64,000 bases of DNA from positions 5,956,034 through 6,020,033 of the forward strand of contig NC_057013.1 in the NCBI RefSeq assembly GCF_000002595.2. The letters are read 5' to 3'. The position numbers were made by a program, and so were the translations under genes. The notes beneath the pieces are model-generated. The model searched no databases, was not told the DNA's origin, and worked only from the letters and a program-made list of their open reading frames with translations. This document shows, piece by piece, positions 46,307 to 58,288 of this stretch; within the stretch, counting starts at the first letter, position 1; each line of letters opens with the position of its first letter. This DNA comes from Chlamydomonas reinhardtii. Taxonomy: Eukaryota; Chlorophyta; Chlorophyceae; Chlamydomonadales; Chlamydomonadaceae.

Positions 46307-48497
46307 TGCGTGTCGGTGGGTGGGTGGGGGGTTGTGTGCCCGGCTCGTTGAGATAGGTTGCCACAGTCAAGGAATCGTCGCCCAACCCTGCAATGCAGGC
46401 GAGATCCACGCATAACATTCGGGGGCCGCCGTGTGTTGCCGTGTTGCTCCGCTAGTTCAGCTCGGTTTGGTTTAGTTTGGGCTTGTATCTACAAACCCTC
46501 CCCAGTCCCCACCTTCAGCCCACCCCTTCACCACCACCCCTCATACCACTCCACCCCCCACCGCACCCCTCCCGCCCCACGCCCTCCCCTGCCAGGTCGC
46601 GGACACCTGCAACAGCTGCGACCCGCTGGACCTCAACCTGCACACCGACGCCTGGACCCGACTGGCCGACCCCGCCCGGGGGTCTGTGAATGTGACCTAC
46701 CGCCGAGTCAGCTGCCCGGCACTGGGTGAGGGGGGGAGGGGCTGCTGGGGGGAAGGGGGGTGCGGAGCCCGAAGTAGGTCCCTGCTGAAATAGATAGGTA
46801 ATGAGGTGCGTGCGAAAAAACAATCAACGGCCATCCTTGGCACCAACACACCCACCCAACTTGCCTACCTTACCCATTGCCACCCACCACACAGGTATCC
46901 CGCCACCACCTCCCAAACGCCTCCCCCCCCCCCACACACACACACAGCCCCACCTCCCTCAACACACCTCCACACACGCACACACACACACACACATTCC
47001 CACCTCCCTCAGGCCGCAACCTGTCTGTGTACGTGAGCGGCCTGCGCACGAGTGAGGGCGGTTGGCTGCGGCTGTCAGCGAGGGACGTGGCCGGGGACGG
47101 ACTGGCGGAGGTAGCCATCGCGCACTGCCCGCGGCTGGCGGCGGCGGCGCCCGAGGCCAGCGCGCCGGCGGCGGCCGAGGCGGCGGCGGCGGCGGCGCCA
47201 GAGGCCAGCACGCCAGCCGCCGCCGCCGCCGTCGGCCCTGCAGGTTAGCCGCACTTTCTAGTTCTAGTGTTTCCTCCTGGGCTAGCGCTGTTGAACTGCG
47301 CAGCTACGCGCTAGCTGCCGTACCTACTGAGTTCCAAGTGCTTCCAAATTGCCTCCTTCAACTGCCCGGCTGTATACATATGTGTGTATGTGCCCCCACA
47401 CGTGACAGCCCCGGCACCCAAGGTGGACGCCGCCGACCAGCCCGCCGCCGCCAAGGTGTTCGGCGGCGCACCAACCGCCATCGAGCTAGCCCTGGCGCAA
47501 TTGGCGGCGGCGGGGCAGCAGCGCGCGTCCGGTGCGGAGGCGGCAGAGGGCGGCAGTAGCAGTAGCAGCGGCGGCAGTAGCAGCGGGGGCGGCGGCAGTA
47601 GCAACGCCGGCAGCCCCACACCCGCCGCTGAGAACACCACCCCCGCGCCTGAGAGCAGCAGTGCTAGCAGTACTGGCGGCAACAGCAGCGGCAGCAGTGG
47701 CAATAGCGGCAGTAGCAGCAGTAGCAACGGCACCAGCGGCACCAGCAGCAATAGCAACGTCTACGGCACGGGCTTTGGCGGCGGCGTGACTAGCCTCAGC
47801 GCCGGGGGTGGCGGCGGCGGTGGCGGCGGGGGTGGACTGACTCCGGGGTGTGCGGGCACGCTGCGTGGCCCCAGCTGGCGTGTCATGCAAAACACAGTGG
47901 GGGCGTCATGGGAGTTCAGCGGCCTCCCGCGTCTGCCGCTGGACCTAAGGCTGACGGATGTGGCGGGGAGGGAGATCATTGTGTGGTGAGTGTGGTGGGT
48001 TGGGGAGCGGGTTGGAGAGCGGGTTGGGGAGCGGGCTGCATTTACGCCAGTCTCTGCTTGCGTGTGTTTGCGGCCTGAGAGGGCGGGCGGGTGGGCGCAA
48101 GAGCGGGGAGGTCATCCTACCAGCCCCTTCTCACACAAACACGTGTGCGCTCTCCTCGAATGAACACGCACGATCACACACGCACACACAACGCCACACG
48201 GTCCCTCTCTCTGTTCCATCTGCCACACGCAAACACACACGCACACGCAGGGGCGCCATTCCCGGCGACACGGCCCCCGCGCTGTACGGCACACATGCGC
48301 AGTTCCCGCCCATGACGGCGGCTGACGTGGCGGCGGAGGATGCGCAGGCGGCGGCGCAGGGCATCGCCACGGGTGTGGGCCCAGGCGTGGGGCCGGGTAA
48401 CGCCGGCGGCGGCGGCAGTGGCGGCGGTGGCGGCGGTGGCGGCGGTGGCGGCAGCAGCAGCAGCGGCGGCGGTGGCGGTGGCGGCGGCAAGCGCTGA
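44767..48497 (+). CDS. Expansin-like secreted protein
   Basis: Exons 44767-45183, 45669-45809, 46103-46228, 46596-46725, 47013-47243, 47409-47985, 48251-48497; about 622 residues. Expansins loosen cell walls without hydrolysis. A basic N-terminus leads to a hydrophobic signal sequence, PLLLLLCALVAAPAPPRALA. The double-psi beta-barrel domain is spread over exons 1-4: NHCGYGPLTSPYVAGISPAS, GCGVCLEVAC, LLLQVADTCNSCDPLDLNLH, VNVTYRRVSC. Exon 5 continues GRNLSVYVSG...GWLRLSARDVAGDG. The C-terminal module (exons 6-7) has WRVMQNTVGASWEFSGLP and LRLTDVAGREIIVW, matching the expansin carbohydrate-binding fold. Between the two lies a Ser/Gly/Asn-rich linker of roughly 100 residues, and the protein ends in a long Gly/Ser tail, both unusual for land-plant expansins. 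Exact substrate unknown. Confidence 0.85.
46244..46312. repeat. TG/CGTG microsatellite
   Basis: In intron 3 of the expansin-like gene. Confidence 0.85.
46461..46504 (-). repeat. Intronic G-run/CCAAACTAAACC repeat, copy 8 (antisense)
   Basis: In intron 3 of the expansin-like gene; reads CGGTTTGGTTTAGTTTGGGC then TTGTATCTACAAACCC on +. Confidence 0.8.
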
Positions 48498-49459
48498 GAG
48501 TGCTGCAGGGGCTAAGCCTATTCATCACCTATTCATCACTCGGGTAGGGTAAGGGGCAGGTTGGCGTAGTCCTGCGGTGTGCAGTGCATTCCCAGACGGC
48601 CAGACCCCCATATACAACAGCCATTTTGCATTGACGGAGACCCCACCTATGAAAAGGGGGGCAGGATTTGCGGCATGACCCCGTGTGTGGGGTGGATGGG
48701 CCGATGAGGTGGGGGTTCCGGCTGTGTCGTGTCGGAACGTTTGCGTGTCGCGGCGTGTATTACATAACGTGTGACGCTGGTGGTTTTATAAGAGTGCCTG
48801 CGTTTTGCATATGACGTTCAATGAACATGTGGGCCAGCACTGGTCAGCGCGGACTCCTCGCACCTAGCGCTTGCGCCTTGCGGCGATAACTGCAGTCCCT
48901 AGGCAATTATCACGCACGAAGGTCAAAGGGAAGTGACGGCAGTTGTTTAGAGTTTTGGTTGGGGGCAACAAGCACGTGTGTTACACGCCAGCGGACTGGC
49001 ACTGATCGACCGTGGCTCGCACGCTCGTAACAAAGTTCCCACACAGAGCATATGTTATTGCAAAAGCAACGCGTTATCACAGCAAGACAGCCGTAAGCTT
49101 AATCAAGGCTCTTCATGTCGAAACTGAGACATGAAGCAACTTCCGTATTCACAGCATGTTGGGCGTTCTTGAATCACGCGTCCAACACACAGCACGCATT
49201 TAACACGTAGCAAGGAATCATGAATGGCAACCGCAACCGCACAGGCAAAAGCGCACACATAGTCACAGGCGCGCGCGTACTTGCTTTCCTGGAACACACG
49301 CTACCTTTACCCCCCCCCCCCAACCCTTCCAAACTCCTGCGAAAGCAGTCTCATTCACCAGTCACGACCCTCACTCCATTCAGCCCGCCAGTCGGCACTC
49401 AGCATTCCCGCCACGGCACAACTTCAAATTTGAAATGACCCGCACGCAATCGCCGCCCA
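48498..49459. other. Overlapping 3' UTR zone of two convergent genes
   Basis: Expansin-like gene from the left, transporter from the right. No gene is supported. The transporter poly(A) candidate is listed separately; no TGTAA was seen for the expansin-like gene. Confidence 0.5.
48981..48985 (-). terminator. Probable TGTAA poly(A) signal of the transporter gene
   Basis: TTACA on +, about 475 bases beyond the stop at 49460 on the reverse strand. Confidence 0.5.
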
Positions 49460-52400
49460 TCACGCCGCCGCCAGCCCCCACATCACCAGCAGCGCCGCCG
49501 CCAGCGCCGCCACCGCCGCCGGCGCCAGCGCACCCGCCAGGTAGCGGCAACACCTGAGCCGCACCCCCAGGCCCGGCAGCCCCAGGCCCCACCGCAGAGC
49601 CGTCAGGCTGCCAGTCAGACTCAGCGCCGGCGCCAGGCCGCAGCCCGCCGCCACCGCCAGCGCGGCGCCGCGTCGCGCCACCGCCGCCACGGCAGTTGCG
49701 GTTACGGTTACGGCGGCGGCGCCGCCAACCGCCGCCGTGTCAACCGCCAGGAATTCGGGCCGCATCATGGCACGTGTCAGCAGCAGGGCGGCCCACGGGC
49801 CCGTCATGCCAACCGACAGCCCCGCCGCCAGCCAGCCCATTGAGAAGACGGCGGAAGCTACAGCCGCCGCCGCGCCGCCGCCGCCGCCGCCGCCAGCAGC
49901 TGCGGCATTGCGGCCGAAGCCGCTACTGCCGGCACTGTTGCTACTGCCGACGAAGCCGGCCGCCGGGTCTGCTACAGCCGCCATGGAGTCCAGGGCGTAG
50001 GTCAGGGAGTCCAGCCAGCCGTGGACCTGGAGGCAGACGAGCGGCAGTAGCAGCAGCGGCATTAGGATGAGGAGGAGGAAGAGGAGGAGGAGGAGGAGGA
50101 GGAGGAGGAGGAGGAGGAGGAGGAGGAGGAGGAGGAGGAGGAGGAGGAGGAGGAGGAGGAGGAGGAGGAGGAGGAGGAGAAGGAGGAGGAGGAGGAGGAG
50201 GAGGAGGAGGAGGGGGAGGGGGAGGGGGAGGGCAGGATTACAGCGTTGACGTGCAGAGCAGAGCAAAAAACGTGCACAGCCCTGCCAATGCGTCGCTCCC
50301 CCTTCCGCTGCTGATACACATTTAAGCTTCCCCAACACAGCCTCCCGCGCCGCCCCCGCCGCGCTGCTCCCCCTGCACGTCGGCCCCTCAAGCTCGTGCT
50401 GCCATTCCCACGCCCCTTTGTCCACGTGGCCGGCCACAGCCCCCACCTGCATGGCCTCCACCATCACGAACATGCCCAGCAGCAGTGTCGCCTGCGACCA
50501 CGGCAGCCGCACGAAGGTGCCGAGGAAGGACACCTGCATGCGGCACAGGGGCACACAGGCACCACACAGAGCATCACACAGGGCGCATTTGCGTTACTGG
50601 CGCAGAAGGAAAGACGGTAAGAAAGAAACATGTAACACAAATATGGCTGTCAGGTGGCGCCGGTACTCGTGTTCAGTACATCTGGGAACCACCGGCCCGG
50701 TTCCTGGCCACCCACCTCGCTGGGACCAAACAGCATGACGGCCAGGGACGTCACTGCTCGCTGCTGACTCCGGTGCGGGTGCCGCGACCCGTACCAACCG
50801 CCGCCGCCACCGCCGCCGCCGCCACCCAAGCCCCCAAACGCATCGCCGTACAGCGCAGCCGCCTCCGCGGCACCCGCCCCTGCCCCGCCGCCGCCGCCGT
50901 CATTAGTCATGACGTTGAGCAGCAGCGGCGGCGGCTGCGGCGGCGGCGCGCGGATGGCGAAGGGTGACGCCGCCATCACGTGGCCGTACCGCCGCGGTGT
51001 GACTACGCAGCTGGACCCGGTGGCGGCGGAGGCGGCGGTGGCGGCGGAGGCGGCGGTGGCGGCGGAGGCGGCGGAGGCGGCGGAGGCGGCGGAGGCGGCG
51101 GACCGGCCGCTGGGGTCCTGCCCCTGCTGCCCCTGCCCCACGTCGTGACAGTGATGCGAGGCGGCACCATCTGCGGTTGACGCCGACGCCATCGAGTGCC
51201 TTGGCCCGCCGCCGCCGCTTGCGCCGCCGCCGCCGCCGGCGCGGTTGTCCCAGTGTCGTAGCAGCACTGCGGTCACGTCGGCGTCCTCATCCGCCTCCAG
51301 GTCATGCAAGGGGTTGGCGGCGGCGCCACCGCCGCTGTAGCAGCCGTAGCCGCCGCCGCCACCGCCGCCAGCAGCCGTGCTGGCGGCCCAGGGGCGCGGT
51401 GGCGCCTCCACCGCGGCCGCGGCAGTAGCAGCAGCAGCAGCAGTAGCTGCAGGCGAGCTGGCAAAGGGCGTGGTGGGCAGGAGCCGCCACCTGGGGGGAG
51501 TGCCGTGCTGCGCGCCCTCCGCCGTGCTGCTACAGCCAGTGGCGGCGGCGGCGGCGACTGTCCTGCTAGCTGCTGCCTCCTGCTCTTGCCTGTTCACATG
51601 CCCTGCGCACGCATCGCGACGGACGCCGTCCGGGTGTGTAGCTGCTGTTGTGGTGAGGTGGTGGTTGCGCTGGTGGTGCTGCTGCAGGGCATCACTGGCG
51701 GCGAGGCGGCTGCGGCCTCCTCCTAGCAGTGCGGCCGCCTCCAACTCCTCCTCCTCCTCCTCAGCCGCCGCCCCTGCCGCCGCCGCCGCCCTGCCCTCCG
51801 CACCCAACGGCCAGCGAGGCCACGGGCGGTACCCAAGCAGACCTCGCAGCAGCCCGCCAGCGGCGCCGCCACCGCCGCCGCCAGCGGCGCCGCCAGGCGC
51901 GGCGCCCACGCCGTCGCCGCCGTCACCATTCGAGGCATCACCATTCGCGCCATCAGTGAAGGCGGCGGCGGCGCCGCCGCCGTCTTCACCGGTGCCGATG
52001 CCGTCGCCGCCGTCCGGCCGCGTTCTCAACCGCACCCGCCGCCCGGCGTCACCGAGCCCACCGCCACGCCCGCGGGCCTGCCCCTCGGCCTCTCGCTGGT
52101 CCGCCCCCCGCCCCTGCGTCCAGACCTCGCCCTCGCTGTCCCCCTCCACCGCCTCCGCCACCGGACCGGCCGCCGCGGTCACACGCACGGCGCCCCATGC
52201 GTCACCGCCACCGCTGCCGCCACTGCCGCCGCCTCCGATGCCGCCGCCAGCTCCGCCGCCAACGCCAAGACCACCGGCGGCCGCAGCTGTAGCAGGCAAC
52301 GCAGGCCCAGCAGGCGCCAATGCGTCAGCACGCATGGCACCTGTGGCGGCGGCGGCGGCAGCCGCCGCCAGCGGCGGCGCCGCCGCCACGGCGCTCTCAA

Positions 52401-52759
52401 AACGGCCTTCCCAGTCCGCGACCCGCATCGCCTCCAGGGCCGCGAATGCGCTGCTAGAAGGCGCCGCAGGCCCGTCACAGCCGACGCCACCGCCGCCGCT
52501 GCCGCCGCCGATACCGCTGCCGCCGCCGGTGCCCGCCGCCGCGTGTGCCTGTGCGTCATGTGCTTTTGGTGCCAGGTGGGACTGATGGTGTTTATATTGG
52601 TGCTGGTGTTCCTTTTGTTGGTGGTGATGCGGAAAGAGTGGTGTGGACAGTGACCCCGGCAGTGGCACTGGCGGCAGTGGCTGCCCAGTCATGTGACTAT
52701 ACGGCAGGGAGAGCCCGGCCGCCGCCGTCAGGCCGGACGACTCCGCATGTTCATGTTGG

Positions 52760-52794
<35 letters not shown>

Positions 52795-53721
52795 CTGCTG
52801 CTGCAGGTGCTGCAGCTGTAGCAGCTGTAGCTGCTGCTCCGCCGCGGCCGCCGCCGCCGCCCACCAGTCCGCCGTGTCGGGGGCGCCGTGTGTGCCCTGA
52901 CTCAGCAGCTGCTGCAGCTCCTGGCTCCCACACGGCGCCGCCGCCGCCGCCGCCACTGCAGGCCGGCTGCTGCTACTGCCGCCACGGCTGATGACGCCGC
53001 GGCGAGACGAGTCGGCGGAGCCCGGCCACGCCTCCTCCTCCCCGGGCAGCCCTGCTGCCGCTCTTGCCGACCCCCCTGCTACTGCCGCTGCTGCTACTGC
53101 CGCCGCTGCTGAGGAGCATGCCGCCAACCCCGCTCCCATTCCATGCGCCGAACCACCAGCACCACCAGCACCACTCGCAGTAGCAGCCCCGTACGGCGGC
53201 GGCGCCGCCGCCGCCGCCGCCGCAGCCGCGGCTGCTACAGCCGCGGCTGCGCCCGCGCTGCCGCCGTAGCTGGCCAGTATTCCTAGGTCGGCTCCGGCGG
53301 CGGCGGCGGCTTCCACCAGCTCCGTGCCCAGTGCCGGCGGCAGCGGCTGCGACGGCCTCAGCGAGGCGAACCGCCGGGAGAACCACTGCCGCATGCCGGG
53401 CGTGGGCGGCGTGCCTGGAGCGCCGCCAGACGAGGCGGCGGCGGTGGCGGAGGAGGCGGCGGCGCCGCCGCCGCCGAGCGAGGTGGAGGCGTAGTGATTA
53501 ACGGGCTGGAGCCCTGAGGTCGACCCCAAGGGCAGGAGGCTGTTGTAGCTGCCGCTGCCGCTCCCGCCGCCGCCACCGCTCGAGGCGAAGCCGAGAGAGC
53601 CAAAGCCCCACACCCCGCCGCCGCGGCCGCCCACCGCCGCCACGCCTTGTTCGGCGGCGCCACTGGTCGCCAGGTTTAGACTCATGCCGTGGCCCGTGCT
53701 GATGGCGGAGTGGTAGCTACT

Positions 53722-53778
<57 letters not shown>

Positions 53779-54806
53779 GGCGTCAGGGGTGGCGTGTGAG
53801 GCGGCGCGTGTCGCCGCGGCCGCTGCAGCCAGGCGCGTGAGTGAGGCCTGCGGGTTGAAGGGGGGTTGGGACATGGAAACGTGGGGACAGGCCGTGTGCG
53901 TGTTTTGGGACACGCAGCTGCAAGGGCAATGCCCAGCGCCCCATAGAGCCGCCCTGGCACGCATGCAACTGAAGATACAAAATCCCTCATTCCTCCCATA
54001 TCCCACACGTCCCCCAGTCCCCCGCCCCCGCCCCCGATTGAATTACTCCGTCCTCCACATGAACGGCTACCCCGCACCCCACTGCCTACTGTACCTTACC
54101 TTATTGTAATGTACCCCCCCCCTCCAGTTTGGGCAGGTACTGGCAAATCCACCGCCCCCAGCTCCCACCTGGAGCCCCCCACCCCCACCTGGCGAACCCC
54201 CCTCCCGCCCCCCCCCCTCCCGCCCCCCCCTCCCGCCACCCCTTCCTCTCCCCCCCTCCCGCCCTCCCCCCCGCCCTCCCTCCCCCTCCCTCCCTCCCCC
54301 CCCACACGCACACCCACACCCACACCCACCTCGCGACACTGCGCGGCGCTGAGCAGCAGATCGGCCAGGTCCTCATCGCTCAGCGTGCGGTGCAGGCCCT
54401 GGGGATGTGGGGAGGGGGGGAGGGGTTAGGGGGTTAAGGGGCTTACATTCATGGTAAGACGCGTTGTCCATGAAGTCCAGCGGCCAGCTCCAGAGTAGAC
54501 CCGCCGAAAGCTGCTGCTGCTGCTCTCCAACTTTTCCTACCGACTAATCTACGTGGTCGTATTGTGGTAGCGTCAGTAAAGCGATCGCGTAAAGCCCGGT
54601 AGCGCTCGGATGCAGGCGAGGGGAGGGGGTTAGGGGGTTAGAGGGTTAGGGGGCGGGGAGGAGAGGAGGAGGTGGGCGGTTGAAGGAATTGGAGGGCACG
54701 GGTGTTGTCCGTTGGCAGGCGCGGCCGGTGTGTCACATGGGCTCGAGGTGTGCCGCCGGCCCAACCCGAGGACTCACGTCACACGTCAACACGACTGGCA
54801 GGAGCG

Positions 54807-54860
<54 letters not shown>

Positions 54861-55206
54861 GTATACACACACGCACGCACATGCACACACACACACATGC
54901 ACACACACACACACAAACACACACACATGCACACGCGCCCACCTGTTTCGCCAGCTCCGCCTGCAGCCGCCGCTTGCGCTCGTACGCGCCGCGCCGCCCT
55001 ATGGCCCCCGCCAGGCCCAGACCGCCAGGCCCGCCGCCGCAGGCGCCCATCGCCGCCGCGTTGTAGGCGACGGCGGCGGCGGCGAAGACGCTGCTCACCG
55101 CCCATCCCGCCCACTTAAGCGAGGGCCCCACCGCCAGCGCCAGCAGGCAGCACACCAGCGCCGCCGCACCGAAGGCCGCGCCCACCTGCGTGCGTGTGTG
55201 GGGGGG

Positions 55207-55253
<47 letters not shown>

Positions 55254-55559
55254 AAGAGCACAAGGAAAACATTACGCGTAGGACGCGTGTGTGTGTGTGC
55301 GTGTGTGTGTGTGTGCGTGTGTGTGTGCGTGTGTGTGCGTGTGTGTGTGTGTGCGTGTGTGTGTGTGTGTGTGCGTGTGTGTGTGATGCCGCGAGCTCGA
55401 TAGCACGAGCGAAAGGGGGGCGGCGGGGCGCCGGGCGCGCGCACAGGGAAGACACCGGCGCGTGCTTGTACTTGGAACGCACAAGAGTGGGTGTGCGTGT
55501 GGATGTGGGTGTTGCGATGTTGTGCGGCATGGCATCGCATGTCGCTCTCAGGACGCAGT

Positions 55560-55593
<34 letters not shown>

Positions 55594-57376
55594 GCCGGCA
55601 ACACGTGCCGGCAAAGCACACGGCGTGTTCGCCGCCCACCCGCCCACCCACCCACCCTAGACCCCCATGGGACTAATGCAGACACCCCCCGTTCTTCATG
55701 GACGTTTACCCGCCCCCCCCCCCCGTCTTCGTGTCGCTGTTTCTTACTGAAACAGGTGAAAACACCCCCCCCTGTTTCCTTACGGGATTGGTTCAAAGTT
55801 ACCCCTCCCCCCCCCAACACACACACGCTGACACGCATGCATACGCACGTACCTGGTCGTGCAGCAACAGCCCCGGGTCCGGCACCGGCACCGGCGCCGC
55901 CCCCGGGTAGCTGCTACTGCCGTAGCTGCTACTGCCGTAGCTGCTACTGCCGTAGCCCCCCAGGCCCGAGCCCATGCCGCTGCTGCCGCCGGTCCAGGGC
56001 TGGCGCCAGGCGGCAGTAGCAGGGGGGCCGCGGCGCTGCAGCCGCAGTAGCAGGTACAGCGCGCCCGCCAGCACCAGCAGCGCGGCTGTGAGCGGGAGCG
56101 AGCGAGCGAGCAATGGGAGGAAGGGAGGGGGGAGGGGTTAGACACGATGTGGAGACACGGCATTGAGGGAAGGTGCCGTGCGCTGGCAAGGGAGTAGTTG
56201 AGCGGGCGGGCGCATGCAAGTACCGGCACACAACAACGCACGGGCGCAGGGCCCCAACCATGGAACCTCCTGCTTCATGGTGCCTCGTGCCGTCTTCTCC
56301 TTCTTCCACCCCCGCCGCTCGCCCTGCTTCTCCACGACACCTCGGCCCCCTACCATGAAAATTACCGCTTGCAGCTGTCGCCTCTGCCTGTGCTCCGCCC
56401 CCTCTCCCAATCCCGCCGCCTCACCCAGGGTAGGCAGCGCCATCCAGCCCGCGAACCGCGCAAAGCTCAGGTCAAAGCCCGCCGCCACCACCAGGTTCAC
56501 GACATTGCCCGCCGGCAGTAGCAGCCCCGCCGCCGCCGCCGCGCCCAGGTGAGCCGCGGCGAGCACCATCGGATCCAGGGCGGCTGTAGCAGCTGCCACG
56601 TAGACGTAGACGGGCGTGAGGCAGATGAGCGCCGTGTCGGGGGAGGTGGCGGCGGAGAGGGCGGCGGAGAGGGCGGCCAGCGCCGCCAGCAGTAGCGGCG
56701 GCCGGGCTGCTACAGCCGGGCAGCGGGCGGCCTGAAGCACCAGCCAGCCGTACAGGCCGGACAGCTCGCAGGTGAGGGAGATGTAGCTGACTGCGTGTGA
56801 GCGTGTGGGCGTGTGTGTTTTGTGGGGGAAGGGGAGGGGAGGGGAGGAAAGGGGAAGGTGGGTGAGGCGGGGCTGCCGCGAAAGGCGCTACTAGACTCCA
56901 GTCGGGCACGAAGTAACGGAGACCACATATGCAATGCCCATCTACATGCACTGCAAAGTGGCAACTTCTGCCGGTACAACAACCCAGCGCACACGCTTTT
57001 CACTTGGCCCACCCAACCTTCCACACGTTTCCCCCCACGCACCGCAGTCCACATGCCGGCGCCTTGCCAAGGCCCCCAACCCACGCCGATACACACCAGT
57101 CAAAGCCCCGGACGCACCCGCCAGCATCTGCAGCACCACCTTCCACGGCCGCAGGTTGCCATCGCCTGACAACGCCACGCCGATGTCCCTAAACGTGATG
57201 GCTTGCAGCAGGAGCAACAGTCCAGTCGCCAGCCAGGGGACCCAAGCAGACGTAATGCTCACAGCCAGGCGTGTCCGCGGTATTCTGAGGCGGAGCCCGC
57301 CGGACAGCGCGTAGGTGCACAGAATGCTGATGAGGAAGACCAGCAGCACCACCGCTGAATGAAAAGCTGTCTTCAT
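49460..57376 (-). CDS. ArsB/NhaD-type membrane transporter with giant central loop
   Basis: Reverse-strand exons 57376-57118, 56790-56425, 56085-55853, 55185-54943, 54398-54330, 53847-50716, 50533-50447, 50026-49460; about 1651 residues. First half: hydrophobic helices ([38 protein letters not shown]), then [20 protein letters not shown] and [20 protein letters not shown], matching the re-entrant GN...N...G signature of the ArsB/NhaD/citrate-transporter superfamily. Second half: [20 protein letters not shown] and more helices up to the C-terminus. Between them, residues about 391-1434 are Gly/Ala/Ser/Gln-rich and presumably cytosolic; [15 protein letters not shown] precedes this loop. Likely an anion or arsenite exporter; the substrate is not determinable. 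Exon 1 could end 27 bases later (57091) at a second in-phase donor. Confidence 0.8.
50067..50225. repeat. (GAG)n purine tract in transporter intron 7
   Basis: About 150 bases of almost pure GGA/GAG on + (CTC on the transcribed sense strand). It forms an exceptionally long polypyrimidine tract just ahead of the acceptor of the last exon. Confidence 0.9.
54114..54160 (-). repeat. Intronic G-run/CCAAACTAAACC repeat, copy 9 (diverged)
   Basis: In transporter intron 5, sense to the gene (reverse strand): GGCGGTGGATTTGCCAGTAC then CTGCCCAAACTGGAGG. More diverged than the others but keeps the CCAGTACC...CCCAAAC order. Confidence 0.6.
54810..54935. repeat. CA-rich microsatellite in transporter intron 4
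   Basis: Interrupted CA/CACATG repeat immediately downstream of the exon 4 donor (reverse strand). Confidence 0.9.
55206..55385 (+). repeat. TG microsatellites flanking TG-anchored element A
   Basis: In transporter intron 3. TG run, element A at 55250-55280 (TTAAAGAGCACAAGGAAAAC, ATTACGCG), then a TG/CGTG run. Antisense to the gene. Nearly identical to the 7805 copy. Confidence 0.85.
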
Positions 57377-58288
57377 GGCGAACGCTCATTTGCGGATACC
57401 TGTTCTCTAATGCTATATTAAGAGTCAACGCCAGTCCCAATAACTGCAATTCTGGCGCGAATCCTTGCAAGTCGAACACTGCTTGACCTTAGTGCGAGCA
57501 TTGTCATAGTAAAGTTATCTATGTCAAGGTTCTTGTGAAGTCCTGCGGCCACGTGTCTGTAGAGAGAAACTTTCCCAAGAGACTCGCTGACTGCCAGCGA
57601 TGAGCGCAAGATGAACTGTCACCTAAGTTCGCATCATCCACGCTAACGGGCTCTCCCTTACTGCTGGGAATCCTGGCCTAAGCTGGGGTTCGTGCCAAGG
57701 CACGCGAGCCTGCATCAGCCCTGTACTCCCCCTGGCTGGCGAGTTCAGTGCCTTTCAGTGCTGTCAGCTCACGAGACATCTCTGATGGCGGGAAGAAACA
57801 GGTTTTGAGCAAGCCCGGTGGCATGCTTAGTACTGTGTTTTGTCGTGCTGGACGCGCGCACGACATCCCAGGCAGAATCCCAGCCCGGGCCGCAGGCTGC
57901 AATCCTAGCCCATAACCACAGTCACAGCTCACAAGATGCGACTAGTTCGGTTGCGTGGCCGGGCCGCCCGTCCTTTTGTTTAAACGCCGGATGTGGGCCC
58001 GCTGGGAGAGCGCGCTTCGTGCCGACTGGGCGGTTGCAACCCACAGTTGCGTTCTAGCTCTCCCGTTTTCATGCGCTTGTCTTCTATACAGATTTGTATA
58101 CTGTAAGCAAAGTTTGCATTAGGGTAACTGGAGTGTCGTCTACTCGAGTTAGTGAGTAGCCGAAGTGGCGCGACTAGCGAGTCTGCACGTCTTGCATTGC
58201 GAGAATGCACATCGGAAGCTCTTGGTCCTAAGGAGCTATTGACAGACATACGGCCTGCGGCCTGGCGCTGCTCGTCTGAGGAGCGAGG
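57377..58288. other. Divergent promoter region
   Basis: About 0.9 kb between the transporter (-) and the DLEACGLVGW-motif gene (+), of more balanced composition than the genes. No coding sequence is supported. Both promoters should lie here. Confidence 0.5.

Noticed and set aside
50067-50249. Long poly-Arg / poly-Ser / poly-Leu frames
   Set aside because: All come from the (GAG)n tract inside a transporter intron. Splice sites at 50447 and 50026 remove it.
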